Positions 18,855 to 27,767 of a stretch of 61,250 nt of DNA are shown here, piece after piece. Position 1 is the first letter of the stretch. The number at the start of each line of letters is the position of its first letter. The stretch lies in the NCBI GenBank assembly GCA_964407525.1, contig CAYOWC010000004.1, forward strand, positions 1-61,250. Reading direction: 5' to 3'. A program made the position numbers and the translations under genes. The notes under the pieces are model-generated. The model had not been told where the DNA came from and searched no databases. It worked only from the letters and a program-made list of their open reading frames with translations. This stretch comes from DUZB01 sp964407525. Lineage in GTDB: Bacteria; Desulfobacterota; DSM-4660; Desulfatiglandales; Desulfatiglandaceae.

Positions 18855-18888
18855 GTCCGAAAAACAGGACACGTCCGAAATTCCGGAC
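18855..18888 (-). promoter_or_regulatory. Twin inverted repeats, probable enhancer (UAS) for sigma-54 activator
   Basis: Two 16-bp inverted repeats of the form GTCC-N8-GGAC, at 18855-18870 (GTCCGAAAAACAGGAC) and 18873-18888 (GTCCGAAATTCCGGAC), 18 bp centre to centre. They are ~150 bp upstream of the -24/-12 promoter, the usual distance for an enhancer-binding protein. Confidence 0.75.
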
Positions 18889-18906
18889 ACTTCTCATGCG
18901 ATATAT

Positions 18907-18931
18907 CGCGCAGAGACGCTGAGGCGCAAAG
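18907..18931 (-). repeat. Short R3-like core
   Basis: CGCGCAGAGACGCTGAGGCG followed by CAAAG resembles, on the opposite strand, the CTTTGCGTCTTTGCGCG core of the R3 repeats. Only this core is shared, so the relation is tentative. Confidence 0.4.
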
Positions 18932-18995
18932 GAGGAAAGGTTCCCTTGAGATCCGTGCCAAAGAGCATAAAACAAGGGATGGAAATTAACGAGGT

Positions 18996-20459
18996 CTAAA
19001 GATTGTGAATTTTACATTTTTCATACAGAGTGGATCGGGCAATGCCCAACAGTTTTGCCGCCTTGGTCATATTCCCTCTGGTATTTTTCAACGCCTCCAC
19101 CAGGACGCTTTTCTCATGGCAGGCCAGTTCCTGAGAAAGAGTATCTCCTGTAATCTTCAAGGCGGAGACAGAATCGGAGGCATCACTCCTGAATTCATTG
19201 GGCAGATGCTCACAACCGATGGAAACTCCCTCCGCAAGGCTCACTGCGCGCGCGATCACATTCTTCAATTCGCGAACATTGCCGGGCCAGGGATAGGCTT
19301 TCAATCTCTCCAAAGCCGAATCGTTTACCACAAAATCGGGTTTCCCCATGGAATGAAGGAAATAGTCTATCAGAACCGGTATATCATCAACCCTGTCCGA
19401 AAGGGCGGGAATTTCCACGCACATGGTGTTGAGCCGGTAGAAGAGGTCTTCACGAAATTCATTGCGATCAATCATGCCCCGTAAGTCTTTATTTGTTGCC
19501 GCAATCAACCTGAAATCCACATCGATCGTTTTAATGCCGCCCAGTTTTTCGATTCTTTTCGTCTCCAGGACTCTCAGGAGCTTCGCCTGGGCATTCAAAG
19601 GGAGGTCTCCGATTTCATCCAGGAACAGGGTACCCTGGTGGGCCAATTGAATCTTCCCTTCTTTCCCTTTTCTCGAAGCGCCGGTAAAAGCGCCTGTTTC
19701 GTAGCCCAGGAGTTCGGATTCCAGGAGTTCCCTCGGGATCGCCGCACAGTTCACGCACACAAAGGCCCCTGCATTCCGAGGGCTCGCCAGATGGGTCGCG
19801 TGCGCAAACAGTTCTTTTCCCGTGCCTGTTTGCCCTAAAATCAGAACCGATGATTGGGTCTTTGCATACTTCGCCGCCATCTTCTTCGCTTCTTTTAAAG
19901 GGCGGTTGTTCCCGATAATAGAGTCAAAGTTGTAGGTAGCTGACAAAACGCTGTTCAATCCCCTCTTGTAATGGCTGACTTCCTTTTCCAGGAGGCTGAG
20001 CCTTGCAATCAGGCTGCCGATCTCTTTATGATCCTTGAAAACCGTCTGAAGGACCACACCGATTGTTTCCCCTTTTCGCACGATGGGAACCCTATTTACA
20101 AGCAAGGCAATATCCGCTCGCAGGCTGCAACGCTTTAGAAGTTCCATCTCCCCTTTTTCCACGACGGAAGGAAGCCTCGAATGGGGAAAATAGGTCTTGA
20201 TATGTCTGCCTATCGCCTTTTTCTTGTCCGTTCCCAACAGGTCCGCGTAAAATTTATTCATAAAAAGGATTTTGGAATCCTGATCGCACAGAATGATCCC
20301 TGAATACACGTCGTCTAAAATCAACTCAAAGGCCTGCACCAGATCTTTCATGCTGAAAACAAACTTCTGGCTCAGTGATGCCTGCAAAACACGGGGCAAG
20401 TCTTCGGGTTCATCAAAGGAGAAAGGCTTGCCCTCCACAGTATCATAAATAGAAATCAT
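18996..20459 (-). CDS. Sigma-54-dependent enhancer-binding regulator (PAS-AAA-Fis)
   Basis: A 487-residue transcription activator. It has a PAS-type sensor (~45-145), and an AAA+ domain with Walker A GQTGTGKE (209-216), the sigma-54 contact loop GAFTGA (256-261) and Walker B GTLFLDEIGDL. A C-terminal Fis-type helix-turn-helix has MTKAAKLLGIARSTLYEK. I chose the ATG at 20459 because GGGAG lies 7 bp upstream; a longer reading to 20573 has no signal. It ends ~380 bp upstream of the oxidoreductase operon, on the same strand, and the gap holds a sigma-54 promoter and twin inverted repeats. It is therefore the likely activator of that operon, possibly sensing its substrate through the PAS domain. 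Confidence 0.92.
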   Translation of the reverse strand: MISIYDTVEGKPFSFDEPEDLPRVLQASLSQKFVFSMKDLVQAFELILDDVYSGIILCDQDSKILFMNKFYADLLGTDKKKAIGRHIKTYFPHSRLPSVVEKGEMELLKRCSLRADIALLVNRVPIVRKGETIGVVLQTVFKDHKEIGSLIARLSLLEKEVSHYKRGLNSVLSATYNFDSIIGNNRPLKEAKKMAAKYAKTQSSVLILGQTGTGKELFAHATHLASPRNAGAFVCVNCAAIPRELLESELLGYETGAFTGASRKGKEGKIQLAHQGTLFLDEIGDLPLNAQAKLLRVLETKRIEKLGGIKTIDVDFRLIAATNKDLRGMIDRNEFREDLFYRLNTMCVEIPALSDRVDDIPVLIDYFLHSMGKPDFVVNDSALERLKAYPWPGNVRELKNVIARAVSLAEGVSIGCEHLPNEFRSDASDSVSALKITGDTLSQELACHEKSVLVEALKNTRGNMTKAAKLLGIARSTLYEKCKIHNL

Positions 20460-20825
20460 CAAAATCTCCCGAAACCAGCTTACTCTGCATATGAACAGGT
20501 ATGAAACAGAAAAAAATTTCAGTGTATTATCAGCGCCAAACGACGTGGTGTCAATAGAAATCCACGCATACAATCCAGGCTATCATGCAAGTTCAGGACA
20601 CCTTACCTCCAGGAAACTCGAGTGACACCTTCAACGTTCTTTGAGGCAGCATATTTCCCGATTTGGTAAACGAGTCGCATGTCTGTACCGGGGTAGTTGA
20701 CCTCTCAATGTGTTATGTTCTGAAAAACAAAAGCCTGATTTTATGGGATCCGATGAAACGGCTTGTGAAAATTCCTTTTGCGAAGCAGGGAGGTTGATGT
20801 TGTGTGATGGGAAGTGGAGTCTATA
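20460..20825. other. Intergenic region holding left copy of the 93-bp direct repeat
   Basis: 366 bp without a supported gene. The right half is the left copy of the direct repeat described separately; the left half is presumably the promoter region of the sigma-54 regulator, but no clear -35/-10 pair is seen. Confidence 0.6.
20705..20798 (+). repeat. 93-bp direct repeat, left copy
   Basis: About 94 bp matching 26968-27060 at roughly 90 percent, including GGGATCCGATGAAAC and GAAAATTCCTTTTGCG and the ribosome-binding GGGAGGTTGA. In the right copy this is the untranslated leader of the response-regulator gene. Here it leads into unrelated sequence, so it is a leader without its gene. Confidence 0.88.
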
Positions 20826-22445
20826 TCATCTCGTTATCACCTTGCGACCGTCGATCCGGGTTGACAGTACCTTGGGATTATCCTTGCTCAGCTCCTGTAC
20901 AGGAACCGAATAGAGGTCTTTGTCAAATACAACGATATCCGCCCTGCAGCCCACGTCAAGCGACCCTATATCCTGCATGCAAACCGTGGCTCTGTTCCCC
21001 ACGGTAAAACCCCGAACAAGATCTTCCATGGTCAGCGGTGGATGGCTGACTGGGTCTCCGCCGCCGGTCAAGGCGACCGCCATATTTGCGGCAGGCCCGC
21101 AAAAAGGCAATCTGTTTGAAGGGTAATCACTCGAATACGCAAGGGTAATGCCGGCATCTTTAAACTTTTTGTAAGGATACGAAACCCTTCCGTGTTCACC
21201 GTAGAAATCAATGAGTGTTTGTTTCATGAAACCCCAGTGCATCGCGGGCTGAACCCCTGCAACAATGTGGTCCCCGAGCTTTTTCATCCGCTCGATCTGC
21301 CCATCCGTGACAAACCCGAGATGGTAGAACGTATGCACACTGTTCAATCGTCCCCTTTTTTCCAGGACGGATTCAATCGCCCTGAGTACGACCTCGACAG
21401 CTTCATCCCCCTGTACGTGGTAATGGACATCCAACTCCCGTTCGTCGGCTTTTTCTACAATTCTGTTGATATTGTATTTTTCGCCATAGGTGTCATCGTG
21501 ATACACGGCGAACAAGCCATGTCCGCCAAGTGTATTCGCAAACGTTGTCCAGGCCCCGCCATTGCCGGCCGCTCCATCCACAAAGAGCTTGAGACCCGCA
21601 AAGCGGACCATCTCGGTATCCTCTCCCATGTCGGCCAGTGTGTCGATCTCGTCTGCATCGAAGAAGGTGAATGCGTAATTCACCCGAAGCGGCAGGTTCC
21701 CTTCCCGCTCCAGCTTTTTGCAGAGATCCGGTTTGAATATCCGACCCATCGGCCCCCCCATCAGTTCCAGTATGGAGGTATACCCCATAGACGCCCATGT
21801 GTTGAGCAGCTTGATCAGGCCCTCTTCAATCATCGCATCCGGAATGAACGGGAAAATGGCCTTGTTTCCCACCAAATACCCCGCGTTTTCCCGCAGCATG
21901 CCGGTGGGCGCCCCGTTTTCACGAACGATCTTACCTCCCGGCGGGTCAGCAGTATCTCCCGTGAAACCGCTCTTCTTCATGGCCACGGAGTTTGCAATAT
22001 AACTATGTCCTGTTTGATCCGCCAACAAGACAGCCCTATCATTTATCGCCTCATCGATCCTGGCCAGGTCATCCAGGGTCCATGCATCGTAATCTTTCAG
22101 CATATACCCCATCCCCAATGCCGGCATACCTTCCGGAAGCCTGGCGCATGCCTCGGCGGCAACCCTGGCGATGTCGTCCGCTTTTGAAGTCCCATCCAAC
22201 CTTATTCCACTACCGGCCACAACCGCCATCGCCACTAAATGGACATGGCTGTCGATAAAGCCCGGGTATGCCACGCCACCCCCGAGGTCAACGACGTCTG
22301 CATCCTTGTACATCGCCGGATCCACATCCAGCGCGTGGACCTTTCCGTCCTTGACGACCATATTCCTTACTTTTCGTGCAGCGTCCACGTAGATGGTTCC
22401 GCTTGTAGTAAAAAGTTGAGTCCTTGAGTCTATTTTCTCATTCAT
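20826..22445 (-). CDS. YtcJ-like amidohydrolase (Amidohydro_3)
   Basis: A 539-residue metal-dependent hydrolase. The metal-binding start PGFIDSHVHLVAMA is near residue 60, later histidines are in HYHVQGDEAVE and FYHLGF, and the metal-site aspartate is in LAYSSDYPSNRLPF. The C-terminal beta-sandwich ends VLSTRIDGRKVITR. Family members hydrolyse amides, carbamates or related bonds; many are orphan enzymes and the substrate here is not predictable. AAGGAT precedes the ATG. It starts 6 bp after the broken MFS gene, so the two formed an operon. Confidence 0.85.
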   Translation of the reverse strand: MNEKIDSRTQLFTTSGTIYVDAARKVRNMVVKDGKVHALDVDPAMYKDADVVDLGGGVAYPGFIDSHVHLVAMAVVAGSGIRLDGTSKADDIARVAAEACARLPEGMPALGMGYMLKDYDAWTLDDLARIDEAINDRAVLLADQTGHSYIANSVAMKKSGFTGDTADPPGGKIVRENGAPTGMLRENAGYLVGNKAIFPFIPDAMIEEGLIKLLNTWASMGYTSILELMGGPMGRIFKPDLCKKLEREGNLPLRVNYAFTFFDADEIDTLADMGEDTEMVRFAGLKLFVDGAAGNGGAWTTFANTLGGHGLFAVYHDDTYGEKYNINRIVEKADERELDVHYHVQGDEAVEVVLRAIESVLEKRGRLNSVHTFYHLGFVTDGQIERMKKLGDHIVAGVQPAMHWGFMKQTLIDFYGEHGRVSYPYKKFKDAGITLAYSSDYPSNRLPFCGPAANMAVALTGGGDPVSHPPLTMEDLVRGFTVGNRATVCMQDIGSLDVGCRADIVVFDKDLYSVPVQELSKDNPKVLSTRIDGRKVITR

Positions 22446-22451
22446 GATTTC

Positions 22452-24028
22452 TTATCCTTTATGATGCGGCAAGCTCATTGTCGGAAAGAGAAAGAGCAGG
22501 CCGAGCGCTCCCATGCCCAGAACCGACATACGGGCAGCCCGGAGCCGGGCCCGCTCGTTGATAGCCATCAACTGAACCGCCTGCTGCTGTGGGATGTTGA
22601 GGTCTTTGAGGATGCGACGGGCATCTTTGTCGCTCATGAACTGGGCCTCCTTGACGAGTGCAACACGCTCCTGTGTCTGAGGGCCGATGACCTTGTCCAG
22701 GCGCGTCTGTTGTTTGATCGACTGTGTGAGGCCTGCAATCAGAATGGCCCCCACAATGGCAATTCCCACGGCCTGCCCCACGTTTCTCGCCGTCCCCTGG
22801 ACGCCTCCCGACTGTTCGGCAAGGGACTGGGGGACCGCGCCGGCAATCACCGCGCTGAACTGGGAGGCAAGGAGCCCGCAGCCCACTCCGGCCAGAAAAA
22901 GGCCGACCAGCAAGCCCGGGTTCGTGGCGGAGGTCCGGAGTCCAAAGGCCAGCCAGACACTGGAAAAGGCCAGGAGCAGAATACCCGCCTGGCAGACCCG
23001 TCGAGGGCTCACGCCCTTTAAGATCATGGGCGTGCCGATGGAAAAGATCACCATACCGATCGCATAGACGCTGAACACGGCGCCGCTCTTGATGGCATCG
23101 TAGCCGACGACGATTTGCAGGAAGGTGATGAACACGAACGAGAACGAACCCAGCACGAAGAAAACCACCGCGTTCATGTACAGACTCGCTCGTACGGCCG
23201 GGGTCTTAAGAAAGGCCGGGGCATCAACACGCTTTTCCCCATGGACTCGTGATAACGCTCCCAGGCCAGGAAGAGCCAGAAAACCACAGCGCTTCCCACC
23301 AACAGATACATGCAGGGAGAGAAGCCGAAAATCGTAAACGGCGCATGGATGGGCGTCACAATCCCCCATCGGCTGATCTGGAGAAGCCCGAATATCAGTG
23401 CCACCAGGCTGACGGTCGAGAGAAGGGCGCCCAGGGCGTCGAAACTCACAGCAGGAGCTCGTTCGTGTCTGGCCTTCAAACCGAGCGTACCGAGAAATCC
23501 CAGGGCGAACAGCGCGGCGAGGATCACGAACGCCCATCGCCAGCCCAGCCCCACGATCACAAGGCCGCTGCCGATCGGACCGGCGGCGGCCGCAACACCG
23601 TTTGCGGCGCCCAACGCACCGAACGCAATCACCAGCTCACGTCCCTGGTAGAGCTTCGCCGTGAGAGCAAGGACAGCCGGGATGGCCATGGACGCACCGA
23701 GGCCTGCCAGGACACGGGCAACATACGTGAAAACGATTACGCCCGGGCTTACCGCTGCGATCACTTCCCCTGCAACCAAAGCGAGCAACCCCATCTGCAG
23801 GAGGCGCTTCCATCCCTAGAGCATGCCAAGCATGCCGAAGATCACCATGGTGGCGCCGGCAACCAGGGGGTAGATCGCACTGGCTGCCTGGAGCGTCGCC
23901 ACCGACGTGTGAAAACTTTCGACCATGGCGGAGATGGCGTTGCTGAGCGCCGTATTGTCCATGGTTGTCGAAACTTGAACCAGACAAAAAACGGAGAGGA
24001 TGAACCGCTTGTTGGAGAAGATACTCAT
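22452..24028 (-). pseudogene. MFS drug/metabolite transporter, disrupted by amber stop and frameshift
   Basis: A DHA2-type major facilitator protein of about 525 residues if repaired. From the ATG at 24028 (GAGG upstream) it reads MSIFSNKRFILSVFCLVQV up to an in-frame TAG at 23816-23818, where GMLGML-stop-GWKRLL suggests one changed base in a Trp codon. The frame continues to about 23210, where a one-base shift near PRPF/LKTPAV moves the rest into another frame, ending at 22452. Both lesions lie in otherwise well-preserved coding sequence, so the inactivation is recent or partly due to sequencing error. This stretch looks visibly richer in GC than its neighbours. Confidence 0.85.
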
Positions 24029-24086
24029 GCGCGCCTCGGAAAAAGGATCGTGCTCCTGGGTTGTCGTTATTGCTTCAGCCTGCTGC

Positions 24087-26717
24087 CTATTGACATGCAG
24101 CTGTGAAGTCAACATTGTAAACATTCACGCCGGAAAACGTAACCGATGTGCTTGGTGGGTTGAAGGTACACCCGCTTGAAGACGGGGTGACCGTATATGT
24201 CCCGTTTTCGACTATGAAAAAATAATGTCCGAAAAAATCGGTGGTTGTGGTTTGAGTGTTTCCGCCGGATGGAGTTAAAGTAATGTTTGCATTTGGCTGA
24301 CCTTTTGCAGTATTGCCGCTTACGGTGGTTACAGTGCCGGAAATTATCGGGTTGCCGCACGTGATGTTGGCGTATGCCTGTTTATTATTCTTATCCGTAT
24401 ACACCCAGAGCCCCTGCATGGCATCCGTAGCGACTTGTTGTTGTCCCGACTGCCCCGAAGGGGAATAGGAATATTTCGTCGCAACATACAAGACCTCATT
24501 AGTATTGCTATTGGTGAGGGTGAGGGTGCTGTTTACGTTTTTGGGATCAAAAGAAAATGTTCCCGTAGCGCCAGTACTGTCGTCCAGTGTCACGGAGATT
24601 TGCGTTGCGTTTGTTACGGTACCAGTGGCGTTATCTATGTCAGGGTAGAAAGCGTCAAGAGAAACCATTGCGCCTTCCGCGCATACGGGATATGACGCCG
24701 CGTTAGGCTGAGGGGTGCTCTGGGGCGACATCCCAAAGCCGTACTCGGCGAAGTTGGCTGTGTTGCCGTTTTCACCCGCTGGATTTTGGGAGGGGCCGTT
24801 CGCACTAATTTGCGTTCCGTCCGGATAGGAAAGGATATTGCCATCTACGCCGACGCCAGTCTCTGTTAATGACATGACTCCAAATTCGACATTGGTGCAA
24901 AACATATCATGCACGGTCTCATTCCTAGCGTATTTATTCGTGATGGTCCCCGCAAAAACATGCCCGTTGGAAGTGATTGCACTGAAGTAGCTGGTACCGG
25001 AAGTACAACTGTCGTCGTCAAAATTACAATTGCAGAGGTCGCCATTGTACCGGCAATTTAATCCAGTCCCGTCATCGACAGGATTTGCCACATAGAAGGA
25101 GCCACAGCCTCCGAAAATCTGACCGGAACCGTAAAGCGGCTCTGAACCATTCAGCGCTATGGAATAATTATCAACATAGCAGTCATCGAAGCCAGACGTA
25201 CATTGAGCTTTGTAATGACTATCGCACGTGCCATCGGAATGTATGGTACTTGGTTGACTAAGCAATGACAGCACCGGGTCGTCTATGTACCCGACGAGTC
25301 CGAAGTCGTTAAGGTATCCTATGTTGATCAACCCCTCAGCCCCATTGCCGGTGGGAATATAAAGCTGAAGGACCGACCAGTTGCCATTGTAGTTGCATTC
25401 AGCGGCCAGGTAGTCAAGATTTGCATTATCGTTTGCGTTATTGACGTAAGTGAGGGGAAAGCACCCGCTCTGCATAAAATCTTTTGCCAGGGACACCCCC
25501 ATGTCAGCGAGAAGCGACGTTGTGTCCCCATTGCCAAAAGGCCCCGCCATTTGCTGAAAAGTGATTATAGCGTTTGAAACATATTGGGTGTTGAAATTTG
25601 TCGCAAGCTTTTTCAATGCATCCTGAAGGTTATCGGGAGTTAAGCTGCCGATGACGATACCCTCATAAATATCGCCCGGACACCCATCCGCTCCGCTATA
25701 GAAATTTTGTACCGCCGGGCACTGCGAAGCAAATTGCAGCGTAAAAGCGAATACCGTATACGCCTGCTGGAGAATATTGGCGATATCGAAGCCGGCCTGA
25801 GTGAGACGCGTCCCGTAGGCGTAATAGTTTGCCACCACGTTGATGCCTGTGGCGGTCTTTAGATCCGTCATATATTGAGACGAGTCAGTAATAAGACCGT
25901 TAAAGGCGCTAACGGCATGTTGGTCCAGTGGTGAGGCGCCATTCTGTGTGGAACCGAACAGAGCTTGCATTAAATTGTAGGCATCCGCCAAAATAGTGTT
26001 CTGTCTGCTGTCATCATCAAGATTGCCGTAGTTGTTGGAAATGAAGCTACTGTCGCACAGCGTTGAAAAATCCAACGCATAGTCCGGAGCGCCGTTGGTA
26101 GTATTCTGAAGATCGTCGATAAAGGTCGTGTAATTGGCGTTGAAAGTGGTTTCGACACCAGACAGCGCAAAAATCGTCGTACTCAGGTTGGCGAGGTCAG
26201 TGACATTTTGTAGCTGATCAATGGCTTGTTGGGACATAGACTTGGTCTGATTTTGGTATACGGTCGTCAAATTAGCGCTTATAGTGTCGAGTTGATGTTG
26301 GATGCCCAAAAGGGAATTGTTTATGAAATTTGTCTCGTCGGCCTGTTTCTGTGATTTGCTTTGAATGCCGAAGGCACTGTCTATGCCGTAAACGAGGCCC
26401 TTTCCGACAACTTTCTCGCACAGATTCTTGCCCATGTCCTGAAAAATGTCCGACACGCCCAGACCTAAGAAAGTCCTGCCCTGCTGGTCATTCCGGACCA
26501 TAACCCGGTTCTCGTTGCTTCCTGACGTTCCGACCCATGAATTCCGCAGGGCCGCTCTGAATTCAGGATCATAGAGATTTCCGCTGTACTTTCTGAAGGT
26601 GTCCGGAGCGCTTTGCGTCTCCTGGGGGGGGGTGCTGTCGCTGCTGCTACTACATCCAGCGAAGAGCGCCGTTGCCGCCGCCAAAATGGTTACTGCAAAA
26701 AATTTCCCTCTTTTCAT
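24087..26717 (-). CDS. Large secreted lipoprotein with carboxypeptidase-regulatory-like domain
   Basis: An 876-residue predicted lipoprotein: signal MKRGKFFAVTILAAATALFA then Cys and a Ser-rich linker. The long central part (~60-780) has many Asn/Gln/Thr and scattered cysteines and matches no family I recognise; the segment around residues 110-190 looks helical (QKQADETNFINNSLLGIQHQ). The last ~90 residues look like a CarboxypepD_reg beta-sandwich: ISGTVTTVSG... TDFFGHYFFIVENGTYTVTPS. GGGAGGAA precedes the ATG. Its 3' end is 58 bp before the MFS remnant. Function unknown; surface binding or adhesion is possible. Confidence 0.75.
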   Translation of the reverse strand: MKRGKFFAVTILAAATALFAGCSSSSDSTPPQETQSAPDTFRKYSGNLYDPEFRAALRNSWVGTSGSNENRVMVRNDQQGRTFLGLGVSDIFQDMGKNLCEKVVGKGLVYGIDSAFGIQSKSQKQADETNFINNSLLGIQHQLDTISANLTTVYQNQTKSMSQQAIDQLQNVTDLANLSTTIFALSGVETTFNANYTTFIDDLQNTTNGAPDYALDFSTLCDSSFISNNYGNLDDDSRQNTILADAYNLMQALFGSTQNGASPLDQHAVSAFNGLITDSSQYMTDLKTATGINVVANYYAYGTRLTQAGFDIANILQQAYTVFAFTLQFASQCPAVQNFYSGADGCPGDIYEGIVIGSLTPDNLQDALKKLATNFNTQYVSNAIITFQQMAGPFGNGDTTSLLADMGVSLAKDFMQSGCFPLTYVNNANDNANLDYLAAECNYNGNWSVLQLYIPTGNGAEGLINIGYLNDFGLVGYIDDPVLSLLSQPSTIHSDGTCDSHYKAQCTSGFDDCYVDNYSIALNGSEPLYGSGQIFGGCGSFYVANPVDDGTGLNCRYNGDLCNCNFDDDSCTSGTSYFSAITSNGHVFAGTITNKYARNETVHDMFCTNVEFGVMSLTETGVGVDGNILSYPDGTQISANGPSQNPAGENGNTANFAEYGFGMSPQSTPQPNAASYPVCAEGAMVSLDAFYPDIDNATGTVTNATQISVTLDDSTGATGTFSFDPKNVNSTLTLTNSNTNEVLYVATKYSYSPSGQSGQQQVATDAMQGLWVYTDKNNKQAYANITCGNPIISGTVTTVSGNTAKGQPNANITLTPSGGNTQTTTTDFFGHYFFIVENGTYTVTPSSSGCTFNPPSTSVTFSGVNVYNVDFTAACQ

Positions 26718-26919
26718 GCGGATGTTCCTCCCTTATTCTTCTGTTAAGATAAATGCCAGCATCAGGTTCCTGCATGCCACCTATATGAAATTGTAAACGG
26801 CCTAACCGTATTCGGTATCATACAACGCCTAAATCCCATGATCGTCCCAAAATGAAAAAAAATGAGATTTTTTTTGAGAATCGATTTTGTGTAATTCCCT
26901 TGATATGACAAGGTTCCGA

Positions 26920-26948
26920 TTGACCTGGCGCCATTCTTCTTGTATATT
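26920..26948 (+). promoter_or_regulatory. Sigma-70 type promoter for response regulator-kinase operon
   Basis: TTGACC (26920-26925), a 17-bp spacer, and TATATT (26943-26948): near-consensus -35 and -10 boxes at ideal spacing. It lies ~115 bp upstream of the response-regulator start, so the transcript would begin near 26955 and include the direct repeat as leader. Confidence 0.65.
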
Positions 26949-26967
26949 CAAAAACTTGATGCACAAT

Positions 26968-27060
26968 TCAATGTGTTGTGTTCTGAAAAAAAAGCCTGAA
27001 TTTATGGGATCCGATGAAACCGCTTGTGAAAATTCCTTTTGCGAAACAGGGAGGTTGACG
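26968..27060 (+). repeat. 93-bp direct repeat, right copy (5' leader of response regulator)
   Basis: Near-identical to 20705-20798. This copy is in its natural place: downstream of a good promoter and ending with the GGGAGG ribosome-binding site of the response-regulator gene. The two copies bracket ~6.2 kb. Confidence 0.88.
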
Positions 27061-27062
27061 CA

Positions 27063-27749
27063 GTGACGCCTTCCTCTCTTGATCCTCTGCGCGACATGAG
27101 CGTCCTTCTGGCCGAGGACGATGCGGCCATGCGCGAATCCCTGACCCGAACCCTGGGCCTGTTCTTCCGGGAGGTATTGCCGGCCGAAGACGGCCGACAG
27201 GTCCTGGAACTTTTCCAGACGCACAGGCCCCACATGGCCATCCTGGACATCACCATGCCGGGTTTGAGCGGACTGGAGGTCGCTGAAGCCATCAGGAAGC
27301 AGGACCCTGACCTGCCGATCATGATCCTGACCGGCCACAGCGATGCTTCCTACATGCAGACCGCGGTTCGACTCAGGCTCATGGACTACCTGCTCAAGCC
27401 CTTGAGCATATCCTCGCTCGAAAAGGCCTTGAAGGGGTGTTTAAAAGAAATGAAAAGACGGAACCGGCTGAACGTGCGTCTTGCCGGCGGAACGCTGCTT
27501 AACCTGGGAACCGGAACAGCGGTGAGAGGGGACCAAATTCACCGTCTTACACGCAATGAGCGGCGTTTTCTCGAAATTCTGCGTGAGCGCAGAGGCGTTA
27601 TCCTCGAACCCGTACAGATCTGTCTTGACATGAGCGTGGAAAGGGATTTTACCCCTCAGGCCCTGCGCAATCTGGTCTGGCGCCTCAGGGCCAAGATCGG
27701 TACGGAAGCCATATTCAGTTCCAGGGACATGGGATATATGATGCGGTAA
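27063..27749 (+). CDS. Response regulator, receiver plus winged-helix DNA-binding domain
   Basis: A 228-residue OmpR-like regulator. The receiver has acidic residues in LLAEDDAAMRES, phospho-acceptor Asp62 in AILDITMPG, Thr in ILTGHSD and Lys in LLKPLS. The C-terminal winged helix has LTRNERRFLEILRERRG and LRNLVWRLRAKIG, ending RDMGYMMR. I chose the GTG at 27063 because GGGAGG sits 7 bp upstream. The partner histidine kinase begins 18 bp downstream. Targets are unknown. Confidence 0.9.
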   Translation: MTPSSLDPLRDMSVLLAEDDAAMRESLTRTLGLFFREVLPAEDGRQVLELFQTHRPHMAILDITMPGLSGLEVAEAIRKQDPDLPIMILTGHSDASYMQTAVRLRLMDYLLKPLSISSLEKALKGCLKEMKRRNRLNVRLAGGTLLNLGTGTAVRGDQIHRLTRNERRFLEILRERRGVILEPVQICLDMSVERDFTPQALRNLVWRLRAKIGTEAIFSSRDMGYMMR

Positions 27750-27767
27750 AGGGAAAAATCCGGTCCA

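Noticed and set aside
20710..20913. 67-codon reading starting in the left direct repeat
   Set aside because: The repeat is a leader in the other copy, and the reading then runs antisense into the amidohydrolase gene.
23816..23818. TAG within the MFS gene as a possible pyrrolysine codon
   Set aside because: The gene also has a frameshift 600 bp downstream, the residue position fits Trp, and MFS proteins do not use pyrrolysine. No pyl genes are in the window.
24029..24124. Upstream extension of the MFS gene to 24124
   Set aside because: It would overlap the lipoprotein 3' end and precede the natural MSIFSNKRF start, which has its own GAGG.
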